Origin: Neodontobutis hainanensis
Lineage: Eukaryota; Chordata; Actinopteri; Gobiiformes; Odontobutidae
Reading direction: 5' to 3'
Length of the DNA stretch: 64,000 nt
Assembly (NCBI GenBank): GCA_024349245.1
Contig: JALDNG010000851.1
Span: 23,774 to 87,773 of the forward strand
Positions 38,293-51,149 of this stretch are shown here, piece after piece; the first letter of the stretch is position 1; each line of letters begins with the position of its first letter. The notes beneath the pieces are model-generated. The model had not been told where the DNA came from. It worked only from the letters and a program-made list of their open reading frames with translations, and made no database searches. A program made the translations under genes and the position numbers.

Positions 38293-40550
38293 CTAGCGAT
38301 TAAAGGTAATATGTAAACAAAGCATTAGTGTAGTTTAAAAAATATATATATATATATGAAAAATACCTCAACATGATCCATTAAAACGATTACTGTTAAT
38401 TATGTTGAAAATATCAAGAACTCATTAGGTACCGATTAGTAACACTTATTTATATTACCAAAGATAATACTCAAACTTATGTATGGCTAGTAAATAAAAA
38501 ACGCTTAGCAAAAATTTTATTCCGAGTAAGATTTATGGACGCTCTGAAGTAAAATATTAAGAAAAAAAATTTAGTCTGCTTTGTATTGGTACGTATTGCG
38601 CGTGCTTAACTTTTATAATGACTTAGAGTAGTTGAATAATTTTTTCATGTGCTTGATTTTTATTATTGTTGATTTTAATTAGAAACCACAATTTTTTAAT
38701 ATAATAGAAACAATCGAGAATTGTTAATGAAATTTACGACTAAGATTCAGAGCAGCCCTCATAATAGAACAATTATATTAACTACATAAATATTGATGTT
38801 TATCGAAACAAAAATTTTCTAATCTCATAAGCGTGTAAACTAAAACGTTTTCTTACTTCTTGTTTGATCAAATTATGAAGTTGAATATTTTCAAAATAAC
38901 GGATATTATGGTATTAGAGATCGATTCGTTCAAAAGATATTTCAAAAATAATAAAGTAATTTTTTTCAGATTCACCGTGTGTTAATTACACCCAAAAACT
39001 ATTAAATTCTAAAACACATAGATTTATTGATATTTATATTATCAACTCATTCATAGAGAAACAGAAAACACATCCTCACAACTATGTTCTCTTAACTATC
39101 TTTGCTCCAACGTATAGCATTCAACCGAAAATAATTAATTAAACACTTTATTCAATCTGTTTTAAGTGTGAATGATCATTATTATCTTTTCATTTAATCT
39201 CGATTTCATAAATTATAAAAAATTACGAGTTAAACCGTTAGAAAAGCACATAACTAAAAAGTCAGATTTTTAACATCTTCTTGAATAAAATTAGGAACAG
39301 CTGGTTATTAATTTATTCATTTTTTGTGGTACTAATCTTTAATGTCCACAAAATAGCACTAAATGGACCCTTAACGACAGAAACCGACATTGTTTGAATA
39401 GACTTCGTGGGATTTTTAATGGTGTTAAACAAATTCTTTAATTTTGTAATTATCATATTGAGTAATTATTATTGATTTTTATAAAATATCAATGGTATTA
39501 ACTTTAATGACTATAATAGTAACCACCCACATGAAGATTCAACAACTATTTTAAATTAAATTGATCAATTTTTTCATATTAAATGTTAAATCTGATAACG
39601 TGTTAATATTATCTAGATTTATAGAGATCATTCGTCAACCAGGTTGTATATTAATGCTATTAAGTTTAGCTAAGTGGTGCATGGTGTTTTTAATGGAAAA
39701 TAAGTTTCAAATCTAAAACCTAATCTATCAGATATAGTTTTATGTTGACTCAGACAAATTATCAATTATAATCTATTATATTATCTATAAACGAAAATTC
39801 GCATTTAGAAGCCACAATTTTTAAAGTTGAAAAAATCTATCTTGAGGTTTAAATCTATAAAATTATATTTTTATTCGTAAGGATAAAGTGTAGTGATAAA
39901 ATTTCATTACGAATTTTACGCATGTGTAATATTGTTCATGATTTGCGAACATGCTTAATGGCCGCATTTTCTCATCTAACTACTTTCTAAACTTTGTTAA
40001 CACACGAATATTATTTTAAATGTTATATAAAGTAGATCATAGTATAGGGTCAACATGATATAAATTTTCGTATTATGCATTTAATGCATTGAGTAGATCC
40101 GATAATTATTCTTATAAATTAAGCTCCTTTGGGCATAATTTTTTCAAAAAATTATAATTAACCGAGTACGTAATAACAATATATTTTTTGGTAGAAATAA
40201 CAGAAACGTTGTTTCAGATGTATCGTTTATACAATTTTAAGAATTACTAGTTTTGCCTTATGTTAATTTAATCCTATCAAATTGAAAAGGTGAATGGGAC
40301 AGTCAGAGTTGTATTTTTGTTTGAATGGTTTAAGATGAAAACAAAATTTATTGTATCGTGATGAGACGGTTTACATAAGAACTAGAGCTCTCATCCCTCC
40401 ATATCTGACCTACTTTCCATTTAGAACAGAATAATTTTAATTTTAGAGATTTCTTTACCTTTTCAGGTTTAATAATGTAAACACCCCAAATGGTTCTTTC
40501 ACCTTTTACAACGATTTTTCAATTCATCGTGACCATTTTTATGTATCTCG
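38293..40550. other. AT-rich stretch without supported genes
   Basis: Includes an (AT)n run at about 38341-38358. No gene or element recognised. Confidence 0.45.
38341..38358. repeat. AT dinucleotide microsatellite
   Basis: About nine AT units in tandem. Confidence 0.8.
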
Positions 40551-40557
40551 GGTGGGT

Positions 40558-41660
40558 TTAGCGAAAAAATGGAGTTAATACGCATGCTTCAGATAAAGGA
40601 ATAAGACGATTGCTCGTCGAGAGAGAACGATAACTTATGAAAACTGGTTGAAATTGTACAAAAATTAATATCAAACTCAAGAAATACATGATGTCTGGGA
40701 AAGAATTCATCACAGCCGTTTTCAGTTTAATAAGACTTAAATTATATTTGAACACCAAACGATTTTAGTTTTCTACTCATCGCAACAACATGAAAGAAAA
40801 TTTGAATTATGTCATTTAAATTGAATTTCGGATCTTCAAGGTTGATAAAATATGAAGGAATTGTTAGGATATACAGTTTAGAATACATTGTAGAGCTATA
40901 AAAGTAAATAAATAGAGAATACGCTATCATGGTTGCAAACCTACGAAAAAGTTTTAGGAAACTGATAGGATGAAAAAACGTAACCTTTAAATTTTGGCTC
41001 ATTGTACGACAAGTGAATATTTGTTAATATAAAAAAGATAATCTTTCATACAAGTAAAAGTTGTTAAAAAATGGTTGATCTTTGAGATCTAATGTAACAT
41101 AAATTTATTCATTTTAATGACAAAATAGAATGATTGCAGATAAAAAAGTCATTATTTCGAAATAGGGTGATGATTATAGTTATTTTGTGAACTGTTAAGA
41201 AATCCACGACAAAAAGATATATTTAGTGGAGATAGATATTAGTAGACTGTGAAAAAGGCATGAAGGAATGGTAAAGCTGTCCAAAATAGAGACCTGAGAT
41301 AAAAGGTAAGGCTATATATCTGTGGAGTTTAACGATTTAAATTTATTTTTGTCTTCAAGTAGATCGTAAAGGGCAGATTCTTGGATCGATGCGGTTCATA
41401 CGGTAGAGTTGAAGGAAACTCCTAATAAAGGGCCCTATGTCTGCAGTTATACTTTTCCAGATTCCTTGAAAAAATCTGATTGAAAATGGATCTAAATTTA
41501 TTTAAGGTTAATTTTATGACTTTGGCAGTAAATTTGAGTTTACACGTATAGCCCAAACTTTTTATTGCAATATGACAGTTGACATGGTAGAGTAGACGAA
41601 TAAAACGTAAAAACAATGTTACCAGAAGTCGAGAGAGATTGATGGCGCAAATCAACTACT
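40558..41660 (-). CDS. Unresolved candidate gene, unknown product
   Basis: Three minus-strand frames cluster here: 41655-41422, 41002-40742 and 40758-40558. The middle one (IPSYFINLEDPKFNLNDI, then FFHVVAMSRKLKSFGV) and the last (LIKLKTAVMNSFPDIMYFL) look like one protein broken by a single-base shift near 40750. GT-AG pairs of intron size exist (for example 23 nt after NLK near 40980), but removing them did not give a better frame. Leu/Phe/Ile-rich, helical, perhaps membrane-associated. I do not recognise a family, and part of this may be chance. Confidence 0.3.
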
Positions 41661-41699
41661 GGTGTCAGATTTTTATTTAGACAGGTAAAATTTACTCAC

Positions 41700-42985
41700 A
41701 CCCCCAATCCCCAAGCTGAGATGGTGTATTTTTCAATTTTGAGATTTTTTCCATAATTTGAAGATTAGTTCATAGGATAGCACACATATGACCCTCTCGA
41801 ATTAACAGTTGCATAAAATTGTAAAGCTAGAGAGTTTGCAATCTGCGAAAATGTGGGTATTCTACAATTAAAAGTTTTTATATTAATCAGATACATTGTG
41901 AACTGATCCAATTTGTTATTTCAGCAATCTAAAGTGAAAATTTATGCGATAAAAACGCTGATCGTCTTCCAGAAGGCAAAGTCAAGGCAAAAAATACTAA
42001 TGTTACGGGTTTATAAGATTTTCAGAAAACACATTTTATCAGTTTATAAGATGCGTTAAATAAATATCCTGACAATCTGAAATAATGAAAAGCAACTTCA
42101 GTTGGCTTAATGATAATACAAAGAAAAGCGAAGTATATCGGAAACATTTAAATGTCCGCGACTATTCTTAACCACGAAACAAGAATCAGATTTACTTAAG
42201 TGCTTTAAATTTTTTAAAACACAATTTTATGATTATTAAAACTACATTCCAAGTGCAACTTTAATACTGTGGGATTTAAAACCATTAGTTGTTGTTTCTG
42301 GGTTGAAAAAAATCTTCCAAAAACGGTAAATTCTCCGTAAAATGATCATAGAAACATGAGATTATAAATAAACACTTAAATCATCATCTTAAAACCCAAC
42401 CTAATTTCTCGAATTTACATTATAATTTTATCAAATATTTGTTAACCAACTTTATAAAGAGATTTTATTAAAAATTAAAAACAATTAAAACTAAGTGAAC
42501 TTACACTTGAATTATTTTTAACGTATAAACATCAATTTCTAGAAAAAATATATAAGTTAAATATGCGAAAATATCATTAGAATCAAGTAAATGTTGTTTT
42601 ATTTCAGGGAAGCTGTATTGCCGAGGTTTTTGTTGATCAATATTTAGCATTTACAAAATGAATTTTTTTATTGATCATATGTTAAAAAACAAATATAATC
42701 TAAAATTGTTGTCAATTTATAATCGAAATAATTGTCAACTGATTCTGAGAACAAAAAACAAAGAAATAATATTACGCCAAGAATAGACGCTACACACCAT
42801 AAAAAACTGGCTAAAATGTTTTAAAACGATAACTTCAAGTAAAATTATAATATAAAGATAATGTTTTCGACAACTTATAAGTGAATCTTAAAAACCAAAA
42901 TATCTAGTATTCGTTGATGGAAAACACAATGAGTTATGAAAAATAAGCGAGTGCTCTTTTTTAAAAAGAAGGCATTTTTTCATAG
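41700..42985. other. AT-rich intergenic stretch
   Basis: Downstream of SWIP. I see nothing supported. Confidence 0.4.
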
Positions 42986-42988
42986 GTA

Positions 42989-45900
42989 CTAGTTATTAAG
43001 ATGTTCGTTGAGAAATACACTGCTTCCATTGTTTGAAGAATCCAACAAAGAACTACGATTTACTGAGCCCACGTCATCATCATCTGAATTAGAAATCAAA
43101 TTCACTCTTTTGGCCATCTTCTGAGCTGCCAAAATCAATTATTAACTTCAATGATTCGAATATATTCTGAATTTCGATGAGAGTCAAATATTTTAAAGGA
43201 AAATACATTGGTGGTATATTCTAATCTGTGGAGCTTCGGTTGAAGGGCGTTCTTTAAACTTTGGTCACAATTTTTAAAACTTTCTTGAAGTTTATCCTTA
43301 AGAAAAATATGTAAATACTTTGTCTAGCTGGACCTCTTTCAGAAAAAGGTTAAAAAAGTCTAATTCTTGAAATCGGCCGAATGAATTTGTAATTCTAAGG
43401 AGAAAAGAAATTCCTTTATATTAAACTTATATGGCGTGACCTAAAATGATTCCTCCATCGAAGTTGTTAATTTTTTTTGAACCTGTAGACGGGACCGCTA
43501 TCGTCTGAAATTTACGATCCACCAAATATAGAATCTATTGGTTAAAAAACGATACTAATGCAGGGAAAATTAAATGAACATTTTTATAATTTTCTTCATT
43601 TCGGACAAAATAGTTTGAATGTTCAGCTATTCGAGTCTATTCAGATGATATATATACTCTGAAATCTGAATAAACTTCGTTAATTCCTGCACATAAATCA
43701 ATAAAATATTTTTCTAGCTTTCTGAGCTTGTCAAATGGAGGATACTTTGTGGTTGACGAGATACTATTCAAATGAAGGCTGGAAACTTTATGAGAAAATC
43801 CAAGAATAGAATCTGAGTCGGGAATAAATCTATTTAAAAATATAAATAACTCAAAGTGTGAGTGGACACTATAAATACTTCCGTTATGAATCAAGCGGAT
43901 GAGTCCAAATATGTTTCCTAATAATATTAACTAAAATACCGATTTCGCGAATAAGATTTATCAAACGAGAAAGTGTATTAACTCCAGAATTTATATTTTT
44001 TCTGCAGATCTCGATAAAAATCGACGGTTTTGTCAAAAGTCGACCCTGAAAATTCCACCTTTTCTGGCGCGCGATCGCTATTTACAGTTTGATTGTTAAA
44101 TAGCCGCGAAAAGCGAGAAAGACGATTTTTTGTCCATGAATTTTGAATAAAATTACAAAATTCCTCAATTCTGGACTCCAAATGAGTCATAGAAGCATTA
44201 AAACTTTTCAGTATATTCCCGTTCCGTTTGCTCTTAATTGGTCAGAGACGTCAACGATTTTTATCGTTGTGGGATCATCTACGTTTGAAACCTTTTCAAA
44301 AAATGACTTGAGTAATTTGACTAAAAACCTGTTCAAAAATATCATAATTATATTTTTCGACGAAAGCATCAATATTTTTTGATATCTCAAGAAGTGAAAT
44401 TTTACGATAGCCGTTTTGGTGAAAGATATGTGAGATACTGGGAGAAACCAAACTGATGTTAAAGAGTCCATATCGTAAAGCATCGAAGCACATTATTTTC
44501 AAGTAGTCTTGGTAAAGCTCATTTTGACTTCCCGACGAAGCGACAAGAACCATATTCTCTTCAATTTTTTGGAAAATTTCATGCTTTAAAGAGATATACT
44601 CGTCATATATTCGGATGTTTTCAGCGATGAATAACTTGTTAATTTCTTCGTTTAACTAAAACATTATCTTTAATACAAGTCTCGTTTGACTTTCAGTTCT
44701 TTTTTCGCTGAGGATTAAAGGATTCCTCAAAGAGTGGGCAACATATTCAACTATTCGCTAAACTCAAGGTTTCGGAAATACGTATCTTAAAGCTTTTTTA
44801 ATATTATCGCGAAATTCCTTGCATTCGAGAGCTATACCAGCCCCATCTAAATGGGGTGATTTTTTGATCGTTCGTATACAATCATCAACGATATATGCGA
44901 TATTCTAAAGTAAACACAAAATAGACATTTAGACGAAAAGAAAGATCGCTATTTCGCCATATTGCTTCAATATAAACGTCAATGTTTTTCTTGGAATGAA
45001 TATTTAACAAACATGGTTTAAAAAAAGTGGACTCGAATCAAAAAAACTCTCCTCGTTCTCGTAAAATGTCGTAAATAACTTCAGATAATAAAAGCTGTTT
45101 AAAAAAGACTCAATAGATTTCATCCTCACATACTTTAAAATATCAAATAAAATACTTTGCAAGAAATAAAGTCGAGACAGATATTTAATATTGTCAATCG
45201 CGGCCAATTTAAGGGACTTCGCAAAACAACCATCATAATTGAATTTAGGGAATCGTCAATAGGACACATTTTCTTGGTCTTTTTTAGAATTTGTTGATAC
45301 CGAATATTTTAAAACACGAATAAAGTCTTCTGAAAATTTATCCTTGAACATTTGTAATAAACGCTGAATTTCAATATTTTTGGAAAAGAAGTATTTCCTT
45401 ATTTCAAAAGTCACATCAATCAATTGATGATATTTGGTTAAATTTTGTTCTGTCTCATTTTCCTCTGTCATGGAGAAATATCTTAAAAACTTATTTATTT
45501 TTTCATTGGCTGAATTAAGAAGTACGATTCCCTGGATTTAAAATTATTGCCACTTGTAAGATCGACTCAATCTGAGAAGAAAATATCTTGGAGAAGCCCA
45601 CGCCTTCAGATGAATATGCGCAGTCTATGATTATTTCTTTAACAGCGTTCGCGCGCCAACTGGCAAACTGTTCGAGAATGGAATCAGAATATCTTTAAAT
45701 TATTAAAATTTTCAAACGATATTAATTTACGCGGGAAATTTAAGCAGGTATATTGTTCAGCAAAGACTTCGAATTCCCGCAAATCTTTGATTTTAGGTAA
45801 GAAGCGAAAAATAATATCATGAGCCGAAAATATATAATTTCCCACTCTGAACTCAATCTGGACCTTTTGTATTAACAAAGAAGAAAAACATAATCTTTCA

Positions 45901-47051
45901 AAGATATCAACTTCCTCTCGTATTCCTCATCGATATTACAAAAAATTTCTGAATTGAGAATAAATAACCCAATAATGGATCGATATAAAGAGCTTAAACG
46001 ATCACATTTCACTGATAGATTTATAGAAATACAGTTGGAATCTTTCAATAATTTTAAGTTGTATTTCAGAAAAACTCTTAGATAAGCCTTTATATGAGCT
46101 TTTTCTTGCATTTTTTGGCTTAGGTTCTGATTGTCATCCACGCATACAATGAATAAAGCTTTCATTGGGTTCAAAAAGGCTGATGATTTCAGAGTACCAA
46201 TGAAATTCATAAATTTCGTTAAGTCATTTTCGTCAATACTCCATCTCGCCACAACGGAAGTGTCGGAAAACAAAAACCTGTTTTAACACTATATGTACGT
46301 TTCGAACTTCATTACATAACTTGTAACAGTTTCTAGCTGATTCAGGATGACGTTTAAACAGCACAGATCGAAGAACAGCCTACCTAATGAACACAAAAGT
46401 TCGCTTCTTTCACTTGATAAATGTGGGATTTCCCCAGAATTTTTACTGGAAAGAAACGAGTTTAATACTAATTTATGAGAAAACTGAGAGAAAAAAACAC
46501 ATTCTCTGAAAGTTTCATGATGGCTTGCCAAAAATTCTGCAGTTCCTATTCTTTAGAGAATTTTTAAAACCATGAAAAGTGGAAGTAAACGTGAAACAGA
46601 TTTGAAAACCATAAAGTCGTCGGAAATCGTTGATAATTCTGACGTGATCGTTAGTGGTACTTGTGTGCTCACGGAACATTAAAATTGCTGGTATGTATTT
46701 ATTAGATATATAAAGTAAGGGGTTAATAATACCAAAAACCTAAACTCTTTCATGGCGAAACAATATTGACAAATCTTATTAATTGTATCGTTAACAGTTT
46801 TGTTGTTACTTTGAATTAAATCTGCCCAAGTCGATTGTTCAACGTTTTGAGTCTGAATATTTTTGTATATTACTGTCAATAAAAGGTAGTTTTTGTCATA
46901 ACGAAAAGCGCTGGTGTCTTGAAGCAATTCGCTTCTGATCATCGAATCAGAGAATATATTCATATCTTGTTGAAGAAATTCCCATTGTTGAAGATAATTT
47001 GCTTAAAATTATGAAATAAAATATAAAACATATTTCGGAAGACTTGAACAT
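42989..47051 (-). CDS. WASHC4: WASH complex subunit 4 (SWIP)
   Basis: SWIP is a core scaffold of the WASH complex, which activates Arp2/3 on endosomes for cargo sorting. Collinear matches to human SWIP: residues around STWADLIQSNNKTVN; SLYRSIIGLFILNSEIF (human KYVGICGLFVLHFQIF); VGNYIFSAHDIIF; SDLSFRLNNIAYIVDD; DALRYGLFNISLVSP; FEQSFFEKVSNVDD plus QLRANGTGI (human SIRTHGTGI); REIGNIFGLIRLI; NRFIPD; GGIILGISFLLRI. These are recovered by removing introns at 47002-47029, 46278-46298, 45864-45889, 45532-45553, 44990-45012, 44905-44926, 44758-44781, 44656-44676, 44307-44328, 43918-43939, 43637-43657, 43535-43555, 43414-43440, 43297-43318 and 43121-43146 (21-28 nt). Start: ATG at 47051, before the NYLQQWEF block. 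An acidic Ser-rich tail (SNSDDDDVGS) ends at 42989. Frame breaks remain near 46690, 46545, 45690, 44175 and 43985. Estimated length is close to the usual 1,170 residues. Confidence 0.92.
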
Positions 47052-47399
47052 TTTTTGGTCCGCAAACGCGCAGGCGTGTAAAATTGTTATAAATTTTGTC
47101 ACTTTTCTATTTTTATCATATTATCTCAATGAAACATAAATTCAAATTAAATTCTTAAGCCGTCTTTTTCAGTTCTGTTTGGTAAAAGTTGTTTTATGAA
47201 TTTAATATCGTTTGCTTGCTTTAATTTTTAAAATGATGTGATTAAGAAGATCAGTATAAGTGGTGAAAATCTAATATTTAATTTTAAAAATTAAGCTCAG
47301 GAATTTTCAATAAAAAACCAACTTACTCACAAAACTGGTTAAAATAATCAAAATTTGATGAAGTTGTTTTAAAAAGATTATAAATCGAAATTGTTTTTT

Positions 47400-47870
47400 A
47401 AATCTCATTCAAATACTATTTATATATGTATATCGAAAATTTAAAGAGTTTGTCGACTCGGACATTACCTGAGCATGCTTATTGGCATGTTTCCTAAGTC
47501 TGTTACCGAACATGTATATACTGATGTGCATGTTTATATCTGAACACATTTGCCAATAATGACAAATTTTAAATTGAACGCCAATAATTATCCAGTTTTT
47601 TGAAGCCTTTATCATTTCAATTATAAACAACAATTGACTTATTATAGTTGAATATTTTTCATTTTGCTTGTAGTGGGAATGTGTTTCTTTCAAAAATCTA
47701 TCCACTCCTACTCATCTTCAGTTTATCACTAAACAAGCTTCAAATTTGTTTTCTATTTCATTGAGATAACTTCATCATCATCAACGTGGTCAGCTTCACT
47801 CTTGTGAGTATTCTCAGACCGAACTTAAGTATGGCACGGGTGTTTTTATTTTATAGTCAGCCGTATTGTA
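47400..47870 (-). CDS. Unresolved candidate gene upstream of SWIP
   Basis: Minus-strand exons can be drafted: an acidic piece (SENTHKSEADHVDDDEV, about 47830-47770), then NEIENKFEA, a likely 24-nt intron at about 47711-47734, then GVDRFLKETHSHYKQNEKYS and a longer open frame to CHYWQMCSDINMH and NRLRKHANKHAQ, ending at a possible donor (gtaatg) near 47470. One base appears to be missing between the first two pieces. The order and phases look like a real gene, but no family is recognised and neither end is defined. It lies head-to-tail about 350 bp upstream of the SWIP start. Confidence 0.4.
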
Positions 47871-50710
47871 AATAAGATTTTACTTATGGTATTAACCGAA
47901 AACAGCTTAAAATGCACCTTGCATCCAATCTTTTTTCACGCAAAAAAATTTTCTTTCGAGAAAATTTAGATTGTATTCGGCGCGCTTTTTTACGAAATTC
48001 GATATTCTTGTGAGGCCAACTAACTTATTGATGTGTTTATTTTCCCCTGACGTTTTTCACGAGAAAAATTCATGAATAAAGGTGTTTTCTAAGACTGATA
48101 ATATATTTTCGAAATACCCAAATGTTATTAGTCTTTCACAACAAAGAATTTAAAAAATTTAAAAGAAGAGCATTAAGAAAAATCAACTTATATTTAGCAT
48201 AATTCTTTAAAATTTAAGATTAAATCGATAAATTAATAAGAAACTTGGTTGAGAACTAACAAAATATGGCTGTATTCCGACTAGCTTTAAAAGCTACCTA
48301 TTAATTTTTCAGTCAGTGAAATACTTTGTATGTTGCAGTTTAAAACGGTTTAATTTTTAATCAAAAATTATTGTTGAATAAGATTTGTTAAAATAACCAG
48401 ATGACAGTATTTTTAGTTTATGCGCGTGCGCGTACGAATACAAAAGAATTGTTTTCTTAAATTTTTATTATTTACAAAATAGTCAATGCCAGGAATGTGA
48501 GGCTGTCATATCGAATGTATTACTGGCTAAAAGCTTTGATTAGTTCAAATCTCATATTACCAGAGCCGAACATTTAATGCAGCAGTACCCGCCTTAAATG
48601 ACTTGGAAAATGGAGAAATCTAATTGCGCATTACTTTTCTCAGACTTATAAACACTATTTAACTGTTATTTCGTGGTTATCTCCAAAGAATGGATGTTTT
48701 TCAACCATTATTTTTTAGAATGTAATTTAAATTTTCAGATGTGAAAGTGTTATCGTTTTTGGTGGATGTTAAACTGAATTGTTTTTAAACGATGTTTTAA
48801 AAAACTCAAAACGACAATTTAATTTAGCACACTTGCATACTTCAGATAAGAAATTTGTACAAGCTTAAATCTAAATACTACACTAAAATTGTTTATTGTT
48901 GGAAAAATATGTGAATACAAATGAATTTGTCGCGTTGAAAATTACAGTTATATTTAGATATTATTAATCATAATATTCATAAAGCTTAAAACAAAAAACT
49001 AAAGCCTCTAAATTCATAAAAGTATTATCTTTAATTGCACAAATAAGAGAAATTTGCTTACGTGAAATTCATATTTTGAGTTTATGATCAAATGTAAACT
49101 GTTTTTCTTTCATATATTTTGTTACAGTTGTTCGTTGATAAGATTGATTAAATCTCCAGAAGATGCATTAACGTGCTGGTTTTGATATAAACTCGTAAGC
49201 TCTCTCTGTGGTTTTTAGCTTTTTGCCATCGCATGCTTTTCTACTTGAGTTATTCAGATAAGGAAGGATTTAATTTGAGTTGCTTAGGATTTGCAAATGA
49301 CATAAATTTCATCCTGTTATCCACTCAAAAGAGTATCGTTAACTCTTCAGAGAGATGACTCATGAATAAAAATTAAACCTAAAACATATTAAATATGCCT
49401 ACTTCGAAGAAATAGCATTCTTTATCAATATTAATCGTAATCATTCTTATAATTTCACATCCATAAACAATTACCGATATCACTTCTTGACATGCACTCG
49501 AATAGAGATTATATAAAATATTCACAAAGTTGAATGATAAATGATTTTAATAATATTCAAAATATATTAAGAGTATCCATGGGAATGATTTCACATTCAA
49601 GCTCAAATTCAGATGCTCCAAAAAATTTAAAATTGACTTCTGGATAACTTTGAATGTGTTTTATGATTAGATCTAAATTCAACGAAATAGTACATGTATT
49701 TTTCCGCGCTAAATTCGAAAATATATACACTGGAAAATCAAGGCATTTACATTTCTTTTTTCAACTAATTTGCTAAAAACAGTTTTATCAGGTTAAATTT
49801 AACAAAAAAGCAGGCATCAGGCCAATCGCCGAACAGTGAATCCTAACATGAGTATAATAGATAGAATTTGTAGTCAACGAAAAATCTTGAATAAAAATTC
49901 CTTGGATTTAAACACAACGTAGGTTGTATCATATGATGAACAAGCCGCATTTTTTGACTTTACGTGCAATTCAAAATATGGTGGTTTTTATACTATGCAT
50001 TGTTTTTTTTGAAAATAATAAAATAATAAAATTAAAATTACTAAGATCTACGATTTTAAACGTAAACCAGAGGGAAGTACACATGACCCTCAGACAGTTA
50101 TAGTCCCTACACGTGGTGACTATTGTTGGTGGAGAGGTAGTTGGTTCATATTTATTTCAAAAGTAAAAGAGCTATGTTGAGATTATATCGATGGAAAAAA
50201 ACAAATTTGCTGTGACAGGTCAAAAAGCTAAAGGATTTAAATGTTATGTTATTAAAATAAAAATACAATTTAGATGTATACAAAATTTGAATTTATTAAT
50301 CAGAAGCATGTAAATTAAGCGCGTTTCTGTATTTAAAGATGTAAAAAGTGCATAATCAGTTGAAAAATTTTTTAATTTTACTCGGTTCACTTCTGTTATT
50401 CAACACAGATCGAAATAAAAATTATGTTCTCTAAACAACTCAACTCGAAAAGATCATTAAAATATTTCAATATTTTCAACTATTAAACTAAATACATGTA
50501 AAAGATGTTGAATGATAAAATTACTCTAACGACTAAGCACAGAGGAACGAAATTTAACGTGAAAGATGACATTTTTGACCACAAAATCGATTAAAAGGCT
50601 ATTTTAAGATTAATTGTTGCTTTATAAATTGAAGTGACTATAAATTCAATAAAAAAGAATCTACAGAAAACTAATTTCTAATAATTCGAGAAAATAGTGA
50701 GTTTGATGAT
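47870..50710. other. AT-rich stretch, one coding-like patch
   Basis: Mostly empty. At about 49120-49360 the minus strand contains protein-like pieces (MKFMSFANPKQLKLNPSLSE and KLKTTERAYEFISKPA) that I could not join by a credible GT-AG intron. Confidence 0.3.
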
Positions 50711-50716
50711 GGAGGG

Positions 50717-51146
50717 TTATTTTTTGGGTTTTCTAATTTAGAAACAATGAAACCTGTCGTCTTTTGGATCAGGGAGGCCTTCTAACAAAGATAAAAGTCG
50801 CTTTTCGTTTTGTTCTAATTAAAAAAAGAGGATACCTTGGCGGAAATATAATTCATTTTCTTCCTTCTTATATACTTTATATTCGCTTTTAGGAGGTGGA
50901 CTCGGTGGGTCCTTCATGCTAAAACTTAGAATTTCACAAACTGCATAGGTGGTGGTCTTTTAGTATTTCTAAGCATACATTGATCACATTCATATTTTCC
51001 AGTTTGAGATACCTCAACCACACACGTATAACATCTTTTACAGACGATGGCATAACATTTGTTGCATTCCAACCCGATATTTAAAAGTCACATACTTTTG
51101 AGGTTTTAGGAGGCGCTTTCTCAAAACAGCGAGAACAAATTGACAT
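50717..51146 (-). CDS. Small FYVE-related (cross-brace) zinc-finger protein
   Basis: No single frame here is long, but splicing gives a complete protein of about 120 residues. The zinc domain has four CxxC pairs: MSICSRCFEK, LECNKCYAIVCKRC and KYECDQCMLRN, i.e. CxxC-x(~22)-CxxC-x4-CxxC-x(~13)-CxxC. This is a cross-brace layout most like the Rab-effector zinc finger of rabphilin/RIM-type proteins; RING or FYVE proper are alternatives. A proline-rich linker (RPPPMHMKDPPSPPPK) and a charged Leu-containing tail (EKRLLSLLEGLPDPK) follow, ending at a TAA at 50717. Introns: 50919-50941 (23 nt), 50815-50835 and 50733-50753 (21 nt each). Inside the zinc domain one base seems missing from the T run near 51078; restoring frame there joins CDF to IGLEC. 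Function unknown; a Rab-related membrane adaptor is an inference. Confidence 0.75.
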
Positions 51147-51149
51147 TAA

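Noticed and set aside
44143..44382. 79-codon + frame
   Set aside because: Antisense to a well-matched part of SWIP.
45872..46273. Resemblance of one SWIP fragment to dynein heavy-chain tails
   Set aside because: A short similarity to the DYNC2H1 N-terminus was considered first, but the neighbouring exons match SWIP collinearly and do not match dynein.
48421..48436. Alternating purine-pyrimidine run (tgcgcgtgcgcgtacg)
   Set aside because: Unusual in AT-rich DNA, but only 16 bp and with no associated feature; not reported as functional.
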